From DASPFV01 sp035620975 (GTDB lineage Bacteria > Acidobacteriota > Vicinamibacteria > Vicinamibacterales > 2-12-FULL-66-21): DNA of 17,450 nucleotides. Below the pieces are notes generated by a model. That model had not been told where the DNA came from. It saw only the letters and a program-made list of their open reading frames with translations, and did not search any database. Below, in pieces: positions 1 through 6,895 of this stretch. The stretch covers positions 1 through 17,450 of the forward strand of contig DASPFV010000236.1 of NCBI GenBank assembly GCA_035620975.1, read 5' to 3'. Within the stretch, counting starts at the first letter, position 1. Every line of letters starts with the position of its first letter. Made by a program: the position numbers and the translations under genes.

Positions 1-240
1 GACGGGGATCTGACCGCCGGGCCGGCACAGATCCCGATAGCGAGCATCACCTGGGTCGCGGCGCCGAGCCCGCCGTTCCGGGACGGGACGCTCAGCAGCA
101 CCGTGGCGCAGACCCTGGCGAGCGGCCTCGGGTCTGAGCCGAACACGCGCGGTTCGGTCACGTTCAGGCTCGCAAACTCATGGAACTACAGCGCTGGCAC
201 GTACACGCAGACGATCGTCTTCACGCTGACATCCCCGTGA
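1..240 (+). CDS. Secreted beta-sandwich (pilin / spore-coat-U-like) protein, C-terminal part
   Basis: This is the 3' end of a gene that begins before the window; 79 codons remain, ending in TGA at 238-240. The residues alternate hydrophobic and polar as in beta strands. The tail, WNYSAGTYTQTIVFTLTSP, has the GTYT-plus-alternating-strand ending typical of small secreted subunits such as SCPU/CsuA-B-like or DUF4402-like proteins. The next gene encodes a PapD-like chaperone and overlaps this one by four bases, which supports a role as an exported subunit handled by that chaperone. The N-terminus and any signal peptide lie outside the window, so the family cannot be fixed. A second, complete protein with a comparable C-terminal strand lies at 3734-4207 on the other strand. 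Confidence 0.7.
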   Translation, partial: DGDLTAGPAQIPIASITWVAAPSPPFRDGTLSSTVAQTLASGLGSEPNTRGSVTFRLANSWNYSAGTYTQTIVFTLTSP

Positions 241-1133
241 GGGCCAGGGCCGTGCGCTGCCCGGAACGGACAACCGGCTGCCTCGGCGGGATCACGGCGC
301 GAGAGAAGCGCCTGCTGTCGCCGTTCGCGCGGTCAGCGGCCTATGTCGCAATTGTGATCGGCGTTTCGCTTTCGTCGGTGCCTGCTGCAGCCCAGGTCTC
401 GGTCGAGGTGTCGCCGCTGCGCGTCGAGGTCGACGCGCTGCCCGGCAGCACGACCACCCAGGCCGTCACGCTCCGCAACTACGGCAAAGCCCCAGTGCGC
501 GTCCGGGCGAGGCTGACCGACTGGGACCTGACGAGGGACGGCACGCCACAGTTCGAGGCATCGGTCCAGGACGGGCCGTTCTCGGCCACGTCATGGGTCC
601 GCGTCGCGCCGCCCGAAGTCACGATCGAGCCGGGGGCCGAAGCACTCGTGCGGTTCAGTCTGACCGTGCCGAAGGAGGTCGAGGCCGGCGGTTATCGCAG
701 CGGCATCCTCTTCGATTTCGGTCCTCCGGAGAGCGACCTGCGCGCCCGGGCGTCCGTCACCTTCAGGGGGCGCGTTGCGACGTTGATCTACGTCCACGTG
801 GGAACCGTGCCCGGAGCCGCGGAGCTCATGGACGTGTCCGTGCGCGAGGTGGCCGCGGAGACGCACGTCGTGGCGCTCGTGCGGAACAGCAGTCGCCGAT
901 CTCTGCGGACCAGGGGCACGCTCGTGCTGCTGCAGGGAGAGGGGCAGCCGGTCCGTCAGCTGACGGTCCCGGACGTGCCCGTGCTGCCCGAGAGCGAGCG
1001 CGAAGTGTCGATTCCGCTGTCGGGTCGCGATGCGTCACCCCTCCCCACCGGCGACTACAAGGTAGAGCTCAAGATCGACCTTGGCCTGCCGGCCCTGCTC
1101 GTCGGCGAGACACAGCTGAAAGTCTCGCACTGA
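237..1133 (+). CDS. PapD/FimC-like periplasmic chaperone
   Basis: The predicted product has 298 residues if it starts at GTG 237, which overlaps the preceding stop as GTGA. An ATG at 180 is in frame but would lie 61 bases inside the upstream gene and add a non-signal-like leader; GTG 252 is another option. A signal peptide follows a long basic n-region: hydrophobic core at about residues 33-48, then a VPAAAQ cleavage site near 52. The mature part reads as two Ig-like domains (about 55-160 and 176-290). The first strand, VEVSPLRVEVDALPG, places an Arg (about residue 62) where PapD-family chaperones have the subunit-anchoring Arg. It is followed by the family's typical N-x-G strand (VTLRNYGKAPVRVRA) and by WVRVAPPEVTIEPG. 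The inferred role is capping exported subunits in the periplasm. The barrel gene follows 4 bases later, so the three genes look like one operon. Confidence 0.78.
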   Translation: MRARAVRCPERTTGCLGGITAREKRLLSPFARSAAYVAIVIGVSLSSVPAAAQVSVEVSPLRVEVDALPGSTTTQAVTLRNYGKAPVRVRARLTDWDLTRDGTPQFEASVQDGPFSATSWVRVAPPEVTIEPGAEALVRFSLTVPKEVEAGGYRSGILFDFGPPESDLRARASVTFRGRVATLIYVHVGTVPGAAELMDVSVREVAAETHVVALVRNSSRRSLRTRGTLVLLQGEGQPVRQLTVPDVPVLPESEREVSIPLSGRDASPLPTGDYKVELKIDLGLPALLVGETQLKVSH

Positions 1134-1137
1134 GTCG

Positions 1138-3747
1138 ATGCGGTCCGGCATCGCGGTCCTGGCCGGCGCGGTGATCGCCTTCCCCGGAACGATCGCGTAT
1201 GCGCAGCGGTCGGGGGTGCAGGTCAGCGGCGCGGCGCAGGTGGTCTCGGGAGACTCGCAGCGCCGCGCGGGGCAGGAGCCGTTCCAGCCGGACTTCGGCG
1301 TGTCGTGGCTCCGCCCGGGGTCGCGGTTCGGCCAGTTCCAGATGGAGATCCGCGCCACGGAGCGGCGCGATCGGCTGCATCCGGGGCGCATCTACGGGGC
1401 TCTCCGTGACGCACGCGCCGGCGGCCTGCGGTGGACCCTCGAGGCCGGGGATGCCTACTTCACGCCCGATATCGGTCAGTATCGCTTCAGCAACCTGCAC
1501 ACGCCGGCAGTGACCTACGTGGGCGGCGCCGTCTCCGCCCGCTCCGATCGGACTGCCGTGTCGGTCGGTTCCGGCCGCGCCACGGCCTGGCGGAACATCT
1601 TCGGGTCGGATCCCGACACGCTCGACCAGAGCCTGGCCCTGGGCCGGGTGACGCACCAGTTCTCGCCCTCGGTGGACGCCTCGGTGCGCGCGTCGCGGGT
1701 ACGCACCGGCAGCCTCGGCGAGTACGCCTACAGCATCGAAGCCAGCGATCAGATCGGCGGCGGCCTGCGCTACGCCGTCACGTCCGACGTGCAGCTGATC
1801 GCCGACGCGACGCTCGTGTCGTACCGCCGGCGCGGGGCGCCGCAGCGTGAGCGGGATGGCTCCGGGCTGGTCGGCGTCCACTGGCTGCACGGACGCGGGT
1901 GGGTGCAGCTCGACGGGTATCGCTTCTCGCCCGGCGAGATGCCGACGCTGCACTCGAGCCTGCCGGATCGGGAAGGTGTGTTCGGAGCCGGCGAGTACGA
2001 CCTGCTGTCGCGCGTGCGCGTGTTCGCGGGAAGCGAGGTCTTCCGCGCAAGCCTCTATGCCGGCGTCCCCGTCGGGCCTGCGGCGTTGCCGCCACGGACG
2101 TCGGGGCTCCGATCGTTTGGCGGCGTCCGCGTCCAGGTTGGATCGCGATCGACGGTGACGCTCAGGCTCGAAGACGGTGACCGGGTCTCGCGTCCCATCC
2201 TCGGCGGAATCGACTCCGACAGCGACACGGGATCGTGGGCGGCCGAGTGGCAGACCTCGGCTGGCCGGTTCACCGGCCACACGCGCTACGCGCGGCGCGA
2301 GAATGTCGATCGCGTCCGGACCGAGGGCTCCTACTCTCAGGAGGACGCGTCCGCGCAGGTCTTCCTGGGCCTGGGCCGATCGGCGCAGCTCTTCGGGCTC
2401 GCCAGCCTCACCAAAATGGACCAGCCCGAATCAAAACACACCTACTGGCAGGCGGGCGGAGGCGGCCAGCTCCAGGTGTTCAGCCGCAATCTCTGGATGC
2501 GCGCCGAAGGGACCGTCAGTCGCAACATCGACCTGCTGCTTGGTGCGGAGATACCCCGCGAATCCCTCAATGTCGGCGTCAACGGGCAGCTCACCCGCCT
2601 CACGACGGTCGGCGTGAACGTCTACGTCGATCGGGTGTCGGCACCCGCGGTCGGCAGCCCCTGGGGGACCCGATCCGTGCTCCGCGTGACCAGGCTGTTC
2701 CCCGCCGACACGCCGGTGCCCGGCCGATCGCCGTTGTCCACGACCCTGGTGTCGCGGGGCACCGGGTCCGTACGCGGCGTGGTCTTCGTCGACTGGAACG
2801 CGAACGGCAGCCTGGAACCCGACGAGCCGGCTCTCGAAGGCATCCCGCTCGTCGCGAAGGACCTGGGCACGGCCGCGACGCGCCGGAGCGGGGAATTCGT
2901 GTTCCTCGGCGTCCCCACCGGGCTCAGGGAAGTGGGGCTGGATCTCAGGTCGCTCCCCGTGGACTACGACCCGCCGACAATCGACAAGGTTCTCGTCGAC
3001 GTGACGCAGGGACGGACGACCGAGGTCAGATTCGGACTCATCCCCCTCGGCACCGTTCGCGGGCGTGTCGTACGGGACGCCAACGGCAACCTCGCCGCGG
3101 ACGCGGGCGACGATCCCATCGACGGCGCCGTGGTCGTGCTCGACGGCGGCCAGCGCTCGGAGCGTGTGGCCAACGGGCGCTTCGCCTTCGAGGCCGTCCG
3201 CAGCGGGCGCCACACGGTCCAGCTGCTCGTCGACTCTCTGCCCGACGGCTCGGTCGTCTCGGGCACGACGGAGCAGGCGCTGACCCTCGACCGCGGCAGC
3301 CTGGAGGCCGACCTGGTGTTCCTGATCTCGCGCGAGCGCAGACCCGAGATTCGACGCGTCTTTCCAGGGGGCCGGGCGGCATCCGCGTCACCCACCCGGG
3401 CGCCGGCTCCTGCGCGCGCGGCGCCGCCGGCCGCCACCCTCAGCCGGACGAGCCCGTCAGGCAACCCTGGATCCGCCAGGCCGACGCCGGAGACAGCCCG
3501 CGGCCGGTTCTCGGTCCAGGTCGCGGCGCTGAACGATCCCCTGCGCGCGCGGGCCATGGTCGAAGAGCTGCGGGAGCACGGCTACGACTCCTTCCTGGTC
3601 GTGCCGCCTTCGTCCGATCCGGATGCACCCTTCCGGATCCGCGTGGGCCGCTACCGGAGCCGGGCCGACGCCGGCGAGATCCTCCGGGCGCTCGAGCGCG
3701 ACCGGGGCGAGAAGCTCTGGATCGTTCAGGACGTCAGCGCGCGCTGA
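1138..3747 (+). CDS. Outer-membrane beta-barrel (usher-like) with two SdrD-B-like domains and a C-terminal SPOR domain
   Basis: The product has 869 residues with a clear signal peptide (MRSGIAVLAGAVIAFPGTIAYAQ). Residues of about 24-535 are a long series of alternating hydrophobic/polar strands with Gly/Tyr/Arg-rich turns and no cytoplasmic-type motif, as expected of an outer-membrane barrel. Two related beta-sandwich domains follow, at about 543-635 (VFVDWNANGSLEPDEPALEG) and 638-730 (VVRDANGNLAADAGDDPIDG), with the Asp/Asn-rich turn of SdrD-B/prealbumin-like folds. A Pro/Ala-rich linker (about 735-787) leads to a SPOR domain at about 791-866 (FSVQVAALNDPLRARAMVEE, then RIRVGRYRSRADAGEILRAL). 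SPOR domains bind glycan strands stripped of stem peptides, so the tail probably holds the barrel to the cell wall. The position just after a PapD-like chaperone suggests an usher-like export pore. Homology to FimD/CooC ushers is not proven from sequence alone. Confidence 0.75.
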   Translation: MRSGIAVLAGAVIAFPGTIAYAQRSGVQVSGAAQVVSGDSQRRAGQEPFQPDFGVSWLRPGSRFGQFQMEIRATERRDRLHPGRIYGALRDARAGGLRWTLEAGDAYFTPDIGQYRFSNLHTPAVTYVGGAVSARSDRTAVSVGSGRATAWRNIFGSDPDTLDQSLALGRVTHQFSPSVDASVRASRVRTGSLGEYAYSIEASDQIGGGLRYAVTSDVQLIADATLVSYRRRGAPQRERDGSGLVGVHWLHGRGWVQLDGYRFSPGEMPTLHSSLPDREGVFGAGEYDLLSRVRVFAGSEVFRASLYAGVPVGPAALPPRTSGLRSFGGVRVQVGSRSTVTLRLEDGDRVSRPILGGIDSDSDTGSWAAEWQTSAGRFTGHTRYARRENVDRVRTEGSYSQEDASAQVFLGLGRSAQLFGLASLTKMDQPESKHTYWQAGGGGQLQVFSRNLWMRAEGTVSRNIDLLLGAEIPRESLNVGVNGQLTRLTTVGVNVYVDRVSAPAVGSPWGTRSVLRVTRLFPADTPVPGRSPLSTTLVSRGTGSVRGVVFVDWNANGSLEPDEPALEGIPLVAKDLGTAATRRSGEFVFLGVPTGLREVGLDLRSLPVDYDPPTIDKVLVDVTQGRTTEVRFGLIPLGTVRGRVVRDANGNLAADAGDDPIDGAVVVLDGGQRSERVANGRFAFEAVRSGRHTVQLLVDSLPDGSVVSGTTEQALTLDRGSLEADLVFLISRERRPEIRRVFPGGRAASASPTRAPAPARAAPPAATLSRTSPSGNPGSARPTPETARGRFSVQVAALNDPLRARAMVEELREHGYDSFLVVPPSSDPDAPFRIRVGRYRSRADAGEILRALERDRGEKLWIVQDVSAR

Positions 3748-3748
3748 C
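3733..3748. other. 16-base perfect palindrome containing the stop codons of both convergent genes
   Basis: The sequence GTCAGCGCGCGCTGAC is its own reverse complement. Read on either strand it encodes Ser-Ala-Arg-stop, so the barrel protein and the convergent small secreted protein both end in SAR and share a 14-base overlap (3734-3747). It could fold as a 6-bp stem with a GCGC loop in either transcript, but no T-run follows, so a terminator role is doubtful. Confidence 0.85.
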
Positions 3749-4207
3749 CGTGACCTTCAGCGGCACGGTGTAGGTACCCGGCGCCGTCGCCCGCAGCGCG
3801 AAGACGAGCCGCCCAGTCCGCCGGCCACTGCCGACCCACTCCGCGGCTACGAAGCTCGACGAGGACGACACCTCGCCGGTTCGAACCCCCTCGCTCCCGC
3901 CCTCCAGCGAAAGCTGCGTCTCCGCGTCCCCTGCGCCGCCGGGGCCCGCCACTGCCCGTCTGGTCTCGACGAGCAGCCGGACGCTCGCCTGCGGGCTGGT
4001 GCGTGCGGCCGCCACGAAATCAATCTCCGCATACGCCGCATCGGCCGGATCGGAAACCTGGAACGCCAGCACGGGGGCGGACACCTGGATGGCCGTCCGC
4101 TCTGCAAAACTCGCCCGGACGATGGCGGCGCCGGTGGTCTGGGCCGTCAGATCGGATCCCGCGGGCAGCACGGCAGACACGATGACAGCCCAGAGAGGGC
4201 TCCGCAT
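3734..4207 (-). CDS. Small secreted beta-sandwich protein, putative subunit of the adjacent chaperone/barrel system
   Basis: The product has 157 residues. The ATG (4205-4207) has a good ribosome binding site, GGAG at 4213-4216, 5 bases upstream. A signal peptide is visible (MRSPLWAVIVSAVLPAGSDLTAQ), giving a mature protein of about 134 residues. The mature part is rich in Ala/Val/Ser/Thr and alternates as beta strands; it contains a flexible Gly/Ala segment near residues 87-93 (GPGGAGD) and no cysteine. The last strand, GTYTVPLKVTVSAR, resembles the end of the secreted protein at 1-240 (GTYTQTIVFTLTSP), which suggests both are substrates of the PapD-like chaperone. The gene is convergent with the barrel gene and shares its stop palindrome. 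I recognise no exact family; the subunit role is inferred from context. Confidence 0.7.
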   Translation of the reverse strand: MRSPLWAVIVSAVLPAGSDLTAQTTGAAIVRASFAERTAIQVSAPVLAFQVSDPADAAYAEIDFVAAARTSPQASVRLLVETRRAVAGPGGAGDAETQLSLEGGSEGVRTGEVSSSSSFVAAEWVGSGRRTGRLVFALRATAPGTYTVPLKVTVSAR

Positions 4208-4380
4208 GCCGACTCCGGGGTCCGAAGATCGTGCCGCCGGTGCGGACTTCCGCTAAGGACAGAAGCGTGACGGCCTGAAGATGACTGGATATGACAGGAA
4301 GGGCTTCGGACGGACAATAGCCTCGCGCCAGCTGCCGCCGACGGGGCCGTGAGGAAGCGCGCGGCGGGGGTGCGCTGCGC

Positions 4381-4386
4381 TAAAAT
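4381..4386 (+). promoter_or_regulatory. Possible -10 element (TAAAAT) upstream of the ABC-F gene
   Basis: TAAAAT matches the sigma-70 -10 consensus at five of six positions and stands out as an A/T island in a G+C-rich stretch. No recognisable -35 hexamer lies 16-18 bases upstream. If it is used, the transcript would carry the CACGGACA repeats in a leader of about 165 bases. Confidence 0.3.
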
Positions 4387-4399
4387 CGACCTTTAGTCC

Positions 4400-4469
4400 G
4401 CCACGGACGGACACGGACCGTACAGGGCCACGGAACAACACGGACAAACACAGACAGACCGGGGACGTA
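4400..4469. repeat. Degenerate short repeats of the CACGGACA type
   Basis: Imperfect copies follow each other at irregular spacing: CCACGGACGG, ACACGGACCG, CCACGGAACA, ACACGGACAA, ACACAGACAG. The stretch is low in T and unlike the neighbouring coding DNA. Similar CACGGA/CACAGA-rich intergenic strings occur in other soil bacteria (general recollection, not checked here). Confidence 0.6.
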
Positions 4470-4557
4470 CACAGCAGGGGACGAACGTAGCCGAGCTTTG
4501 CCGTTTCCGAGCTCATGCAGGGAGCATGGCTCAGCGTCCTGCCAGACACATTCAGGG

Positions 4558-6564
4558 ATGATCCAGCTCTCGAGTCTCAACAAGGCGTTCGGCGCTCGAG
4601 TATTGCTCGAGAACGTCACCTGGCAGATTGACGACCGCGAGCGCGTGGGCCTGGCGGGTCCGAACGGCGCCGGAAAGACCACGCTGCTGAAGATGCTGGC
4701 CGGGCTCGAAGAGCCCGACAGCGGCCAGGTCGTCAAGCCGGCGGCCATGACGATCGGGTACCTGCCCCAGGACGGCCTCACGCACAGTGGTCGCACGCTC
4801 GTCGAGGAGGCCGGCCTCGCCTTCGAGCCCCTGCTGCAGATGCGGGCGGAGATTGCCGGGCTGGAGGATCGCCTCGCGGACGAGATGGAGGACGAGGCGG
4901 CGCACGCGGCGATGCTGACACGGTACTCCGAGCTGCAGGAGAGCTTCCGCCGGGCGGAGGGGTACAGCATCGACCTGAAGATCACCACCGTCCTGCGCGG
5001 CCTGGGCTTCACCGCCGACGATCTCCAGCGGCCTACCGAGGCGTTCTCGGGCGGATGGCAGATGCGCATCGCCCTGGCGCGTCTCCTGCTCGGCCGGCCC
5101 GGACTGCTCCTGCTGGACGAGCCTACCAACCACCTCGACCTGGACGCGCGGAACTGGCTCGAGGAGTACCTCGTGGACTATCCGCACGCCGTCATCCTGG
5201 TGTCGCACGATCGGTTCTTCCTCGACGCGGTCGTCACGCGCACCACCGAGATCGGGCTGCGGCGGCTCACCGACTACCCCGGGAACTACAGCGCCTACCT
5301 TCGCGAGCGTGAGGCGCGGATGGAGCGGCTCCGCCAGCAGAAGCGCGACCAGGACGAGGAAGTGGCGCGCATGGAAGCGTTCATCAATCGTTTCCGCTAC
5401 CAGGCGACCAAGGCCGCGCAGGTGCAGAGCCGGATCAAGATGCTCGAGAAGGTCGTGCCGATCGAGATTCCGCCCGAGCGAAAGCGCGTGCACTTCAAGT
5501 TCCCCGACTGCGTGAAGAGCGGCCGCCTGGTCCTGGAGCTGAAAAGCGCATCCAAGGCCTACGGCCCCGCTCGCGTGTTCGACCGGATTACCCTCCACAT
5601 CGAGCGCGGCGATCGGCTGGCGCTGATCGGGCCCAACGGCGCCGGCAAGTCCACGCTCATGCGGATGCTCTCGGGCGTCGAGCCGCCCGACACCGGCACA
5701 CGCACCGAAGGCCACCACGTCGTCATGCAGTACTTCGCGCAGGACGAGGCCACGCGACTGGATCCGATGCTGACCGTCTACCAGACGCTCGCCGGAGACG
5801 CGCCGATGCACATGGTGCCGCAGATCCGGAACATCCTCGGCGGCTTCCTCTTTTCGGGCGACGACGTGGAGAAGCCCGTGCGCGTGCTCTCGGGAGGCGA
5901 GCGGACGCGGCTGGCAGTCGCGCGCATGCTGCTGAGGCCGTCGAATACCCTGCTGCTCGACGAGCCGACGAACCACCTGGACCTCGATTCGAAGGACGTG
6001 CTGCTCGAAGCGCTCGAGGACTTCGGCGGCACGCTCGTCTTCGTGTCGCACGACCGGTACTTCGTAGACAAGCTGGCCACCAAAGTTGTGGAGATCGGGC
6101 ACGGGCAGGCCCTCGTCTACCCGGGCAACTACGAGGAGTTTCTGTGGAGCCGCAGGCACAGGGCCGCCGCCGCGAACGAGAGCGTCGCGCAGAGTGCTCC
6201 GCCGGCGCCCCCAGCGGCAGCCCCGGTCAACAGCGAAAGCAGGAAGGCAGCAAAGCGGGACGGCGGGCGCAACAAAGCGGCGCAGGCGGAGAGCCAGCCC
6301 GGCTACCACGAGCGCAAGCGTCGGGAGGCCGAGGCGCGTCGTCAGCGGAAGAACGAGGATGCCCGCCGCCGCCGCATCGATGAACTGGAAGCCCGCATTG
6401 CCGATCGGGAGCAGGCAATCAAAGATATCGAGGCATCGATGTCCCAGCCCGGCTTCTACGAGAACCGGGACTCGGCGCAGCCGCTGATCGACCGTCACCA
6501 GGCATTGATGTGGGAGGTCGGCGACCTGATGAACCAATGGGAGGCTCTACAGACAGATCTGTAA
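4558..6564 (+). CDS. ABC-F family ribosome-associated ATPase (Uup/YheS-like)
   Basis: The predicted product has 668 residues with two ABC domains and no membrane segment, the ABC-F layout. Domain 1 has Walker A GPNGAGKT (34-41), signature SGGWQ (164-168), Walker B LLLLDEPTNHLDLD (183-196) and the switch His in VSHDRF. The P-site tRNA interaction linker, charged and helical, spans about 245-300. Domain 2 has Walker A GPNGAGKS (358-365), signature LSGGERTRLAVAR (444-456) and Walker B LLLDEPTNHLDLD. The C-terminus (about 535-668) is a Pro/Ala stretch followed by a charged coiled coil, as in Uup and YheS. ABC-F proteins bind the ribosomal E site and relieve stalled or antibiotic-blocked translation; which subtype this is cannot be settled. 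ATG 4558 is chosen because the family begins just before the first strand. An in-frame ATG at 4498 would add 20 unlikely residues. The AGGG at 4554-4557 abuts the start, so the ribosome binding site is poor. Confidence 0.93.
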   Translation: MIQLSSLNKAFGARVLLENVTWQIDDRERVGLAGPNGAGKTTLLKMLAGLEEPDSGQVVKPAAMTIGYLPQDGLTHSGRTLVEEAGLAFEPLLQMRAEIAGLEDRLADEMEDEAAHAAMLTRYSELQESFRRAEGYSIDLKITTVLRGLGFTADDLQRPTEAFSGGWQMRIALARLLLGRPGLLLLDEPTNHLDLDARNWLEEYLVDYPHAVILVSHDRFFLDAVVTRTTEIGLRRLTDYPGNYSAYLREREARMERLRQQKRDQDEEVARMEAFINRFRYQATKAAQVQSRIKMLEKVVPIEIPPERKRVHFKFPDCVKSGRLVLELKSASKAYGPARVFDRITLHIERGDRLALIGPNGAGKSTLMRMLSGVEPPDTGTRTEGHHVVMQYFAQDEATRLDPMLTVYQTLAGDAPMHMVPQIRNILGGFLFSGDDVEKPVRVLSGGERTRLAVARMLLRPSNTLLLDEPTNHLDLDSKDVLLEALEDFGGTLVFVSHDRYFVDKLATKVVEIGHGQALVYPGNYEEFLWSRRHRAAAANESVAQSAPPAPPAAAPVNSESRKAAKRDGGRNKAAQAESQPGYHERKRREAEARRQRKNEDARRRRIDELEARIADREQAIKDIEASMSQPGFYENRDSAQPLIDRHQALMWEVGDLMNQWEALQTDL

Positions 6565-6585
6565 TCGAGTGGCAGATTTGTAATC
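6554..6585 (+). repeat. Near-identical 13-base direct repeat across the ABC-F stop codon
   Basis: CAGATCTGTAATC (6554-6566) and CAGATTTGTAATC (6573-6585) differ at one base and are spaced with a 19-base period. The first copy contains the TAA stop of the ABC-F gene (6562-6564); the second repeats the TAA just downstream. This may be a small tandem duplication. Confidence 0.7.
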
Positions 6586-6646
6586 ATCAGCTCGACCACC
6601 CTCTCTTCTCTTGTTGGAAACATCCAGCAAACCCGCGTGAATGGCC

Positions 6647-6669
6647 TGTGCCAGCCGGGCACACGCTTT
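6647..6669 (+). terminator. Weak candidate terminator hairpin after the ABC-F gene
   Basis: TGTGCC (6647-6652) pairs with GGCACA (6658-6663) around an AGCCG loop. Only a short TTT follows at 6667-6669, so Rho-independent termination is uncertain. Confidence 0.3.
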
Positions 6670-6775
6670 GCCCCCCCGCCGCCTGAGCCGGGACGAGTGC
6701 GCGCGAGCGGCGTCCACCCGGCCCGAACTGCCCCGCACTGCGGCCGCGAGCCGTAAGTCGAACATGGAAAACAGT

Positions 6776-6804
6776 TTGGCTGCTGAGGATCGCCCGATTA
6801 CAAT
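6776..6804 (+). promoter_or_regulatory. Sigma-70-type promoter for the histidine kinase operon
   Basis: TTGGCT (6776-6781), a 17-base spacer and TACAAT (6799-6804) form a good housekeeping-type promoter. Transcription would start near 6811, giving a leader of about 85 bases before ATG 6896. This supports the downstream start for the kinase. Confidence 0.55.
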
Positions 6805-6895
6805 ATTGCCCGCCGACGGAGCGGTCGAGTTCTGTCTCGTACCCGTCTCCCGACTGTCCGGCGGCGATCCCCGGGGCACGGAGGGCGCCAGCAGC

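Larger units (their letters stand above)
4208..4557. other. Intergenic region between a divergent pair (350 bases)
   Basis: This stretch separates the minus-strand secreted protein from the plus-strand ABC-F gene and should hold the promoters of both. Visible contents are the ribosome binding site of the minus gene at 4213-4216, a weak -10-like TAAAAT at 4381-4386, and a run of degenerate CACGGACA repeats at about 4400-4469. No further open frame with a plausible start and coding bias is seen. No convincing -35/-10 pair was found for the minus gene. Confidence 0.6.
6565..6895. other. Intergenic region between the ABC-F and histidine kinase genes (331 bases)
   Basis: This region contains the second copy of the 13-base repeat, a pyrimidine-rich stretch (6598-6612), a G+C-rich hairpin (6647-6663), a sigma-70-like promoter (6776-6804) and the kinase ribosome binding site (6880-6885). 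An open frame runs in from ATG 6641 in phase with the kinase, but it crosses the promoter, and its predicted residues have no family-like pattern, so I treat it as untranslated. Confidence 0.6.

Noticed and set aside
195..209. Sigma-54-like TGGCACG match
   Set aside because: The required GC of the -12 element is not at the right distance (the sequence continues TACACGCA), and it lies within a coding region. A TGGCAC at about 15688 fails in the same way.
2235..3773. A 512-codon open frame overlapping the barrel gene in another frame
   Set aside because: It is Arg/Gly/Pro-rich throughout with no strand pattern, whereas the barrel frame has a signal peptide, SdrD-B-like and SPOR domains.
3872..3896. 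tRNA-like T-loop sequence GGTTCGAACC
   Set aside because: The flanking five bases do not pair as a T-arm and no acceptor or anticodon arms are present; it lies inside the small secreted protein gene.
4260..4315. Minus-strand TTGTCC-N17-TCATAT as promoter of the small secreted protein
   Set aside because: The -10 matches only three of six consensus positions, too weak to list.
4552..6537. A 661-codon open frame on the minus strand opposite the ABC-F gene
   Set aside because: It is the antisense shadow of a gene with two complete ABC cassettes; no ribosome binding site or family pattern is seen.
6641..6895. N-terminal extension of the histidine kinase from ATG 6641
   Set aside because: It would cross the promoter at 6776-6804 and has low-complexity residues; ATG 6896 has a good ribosome binding site.
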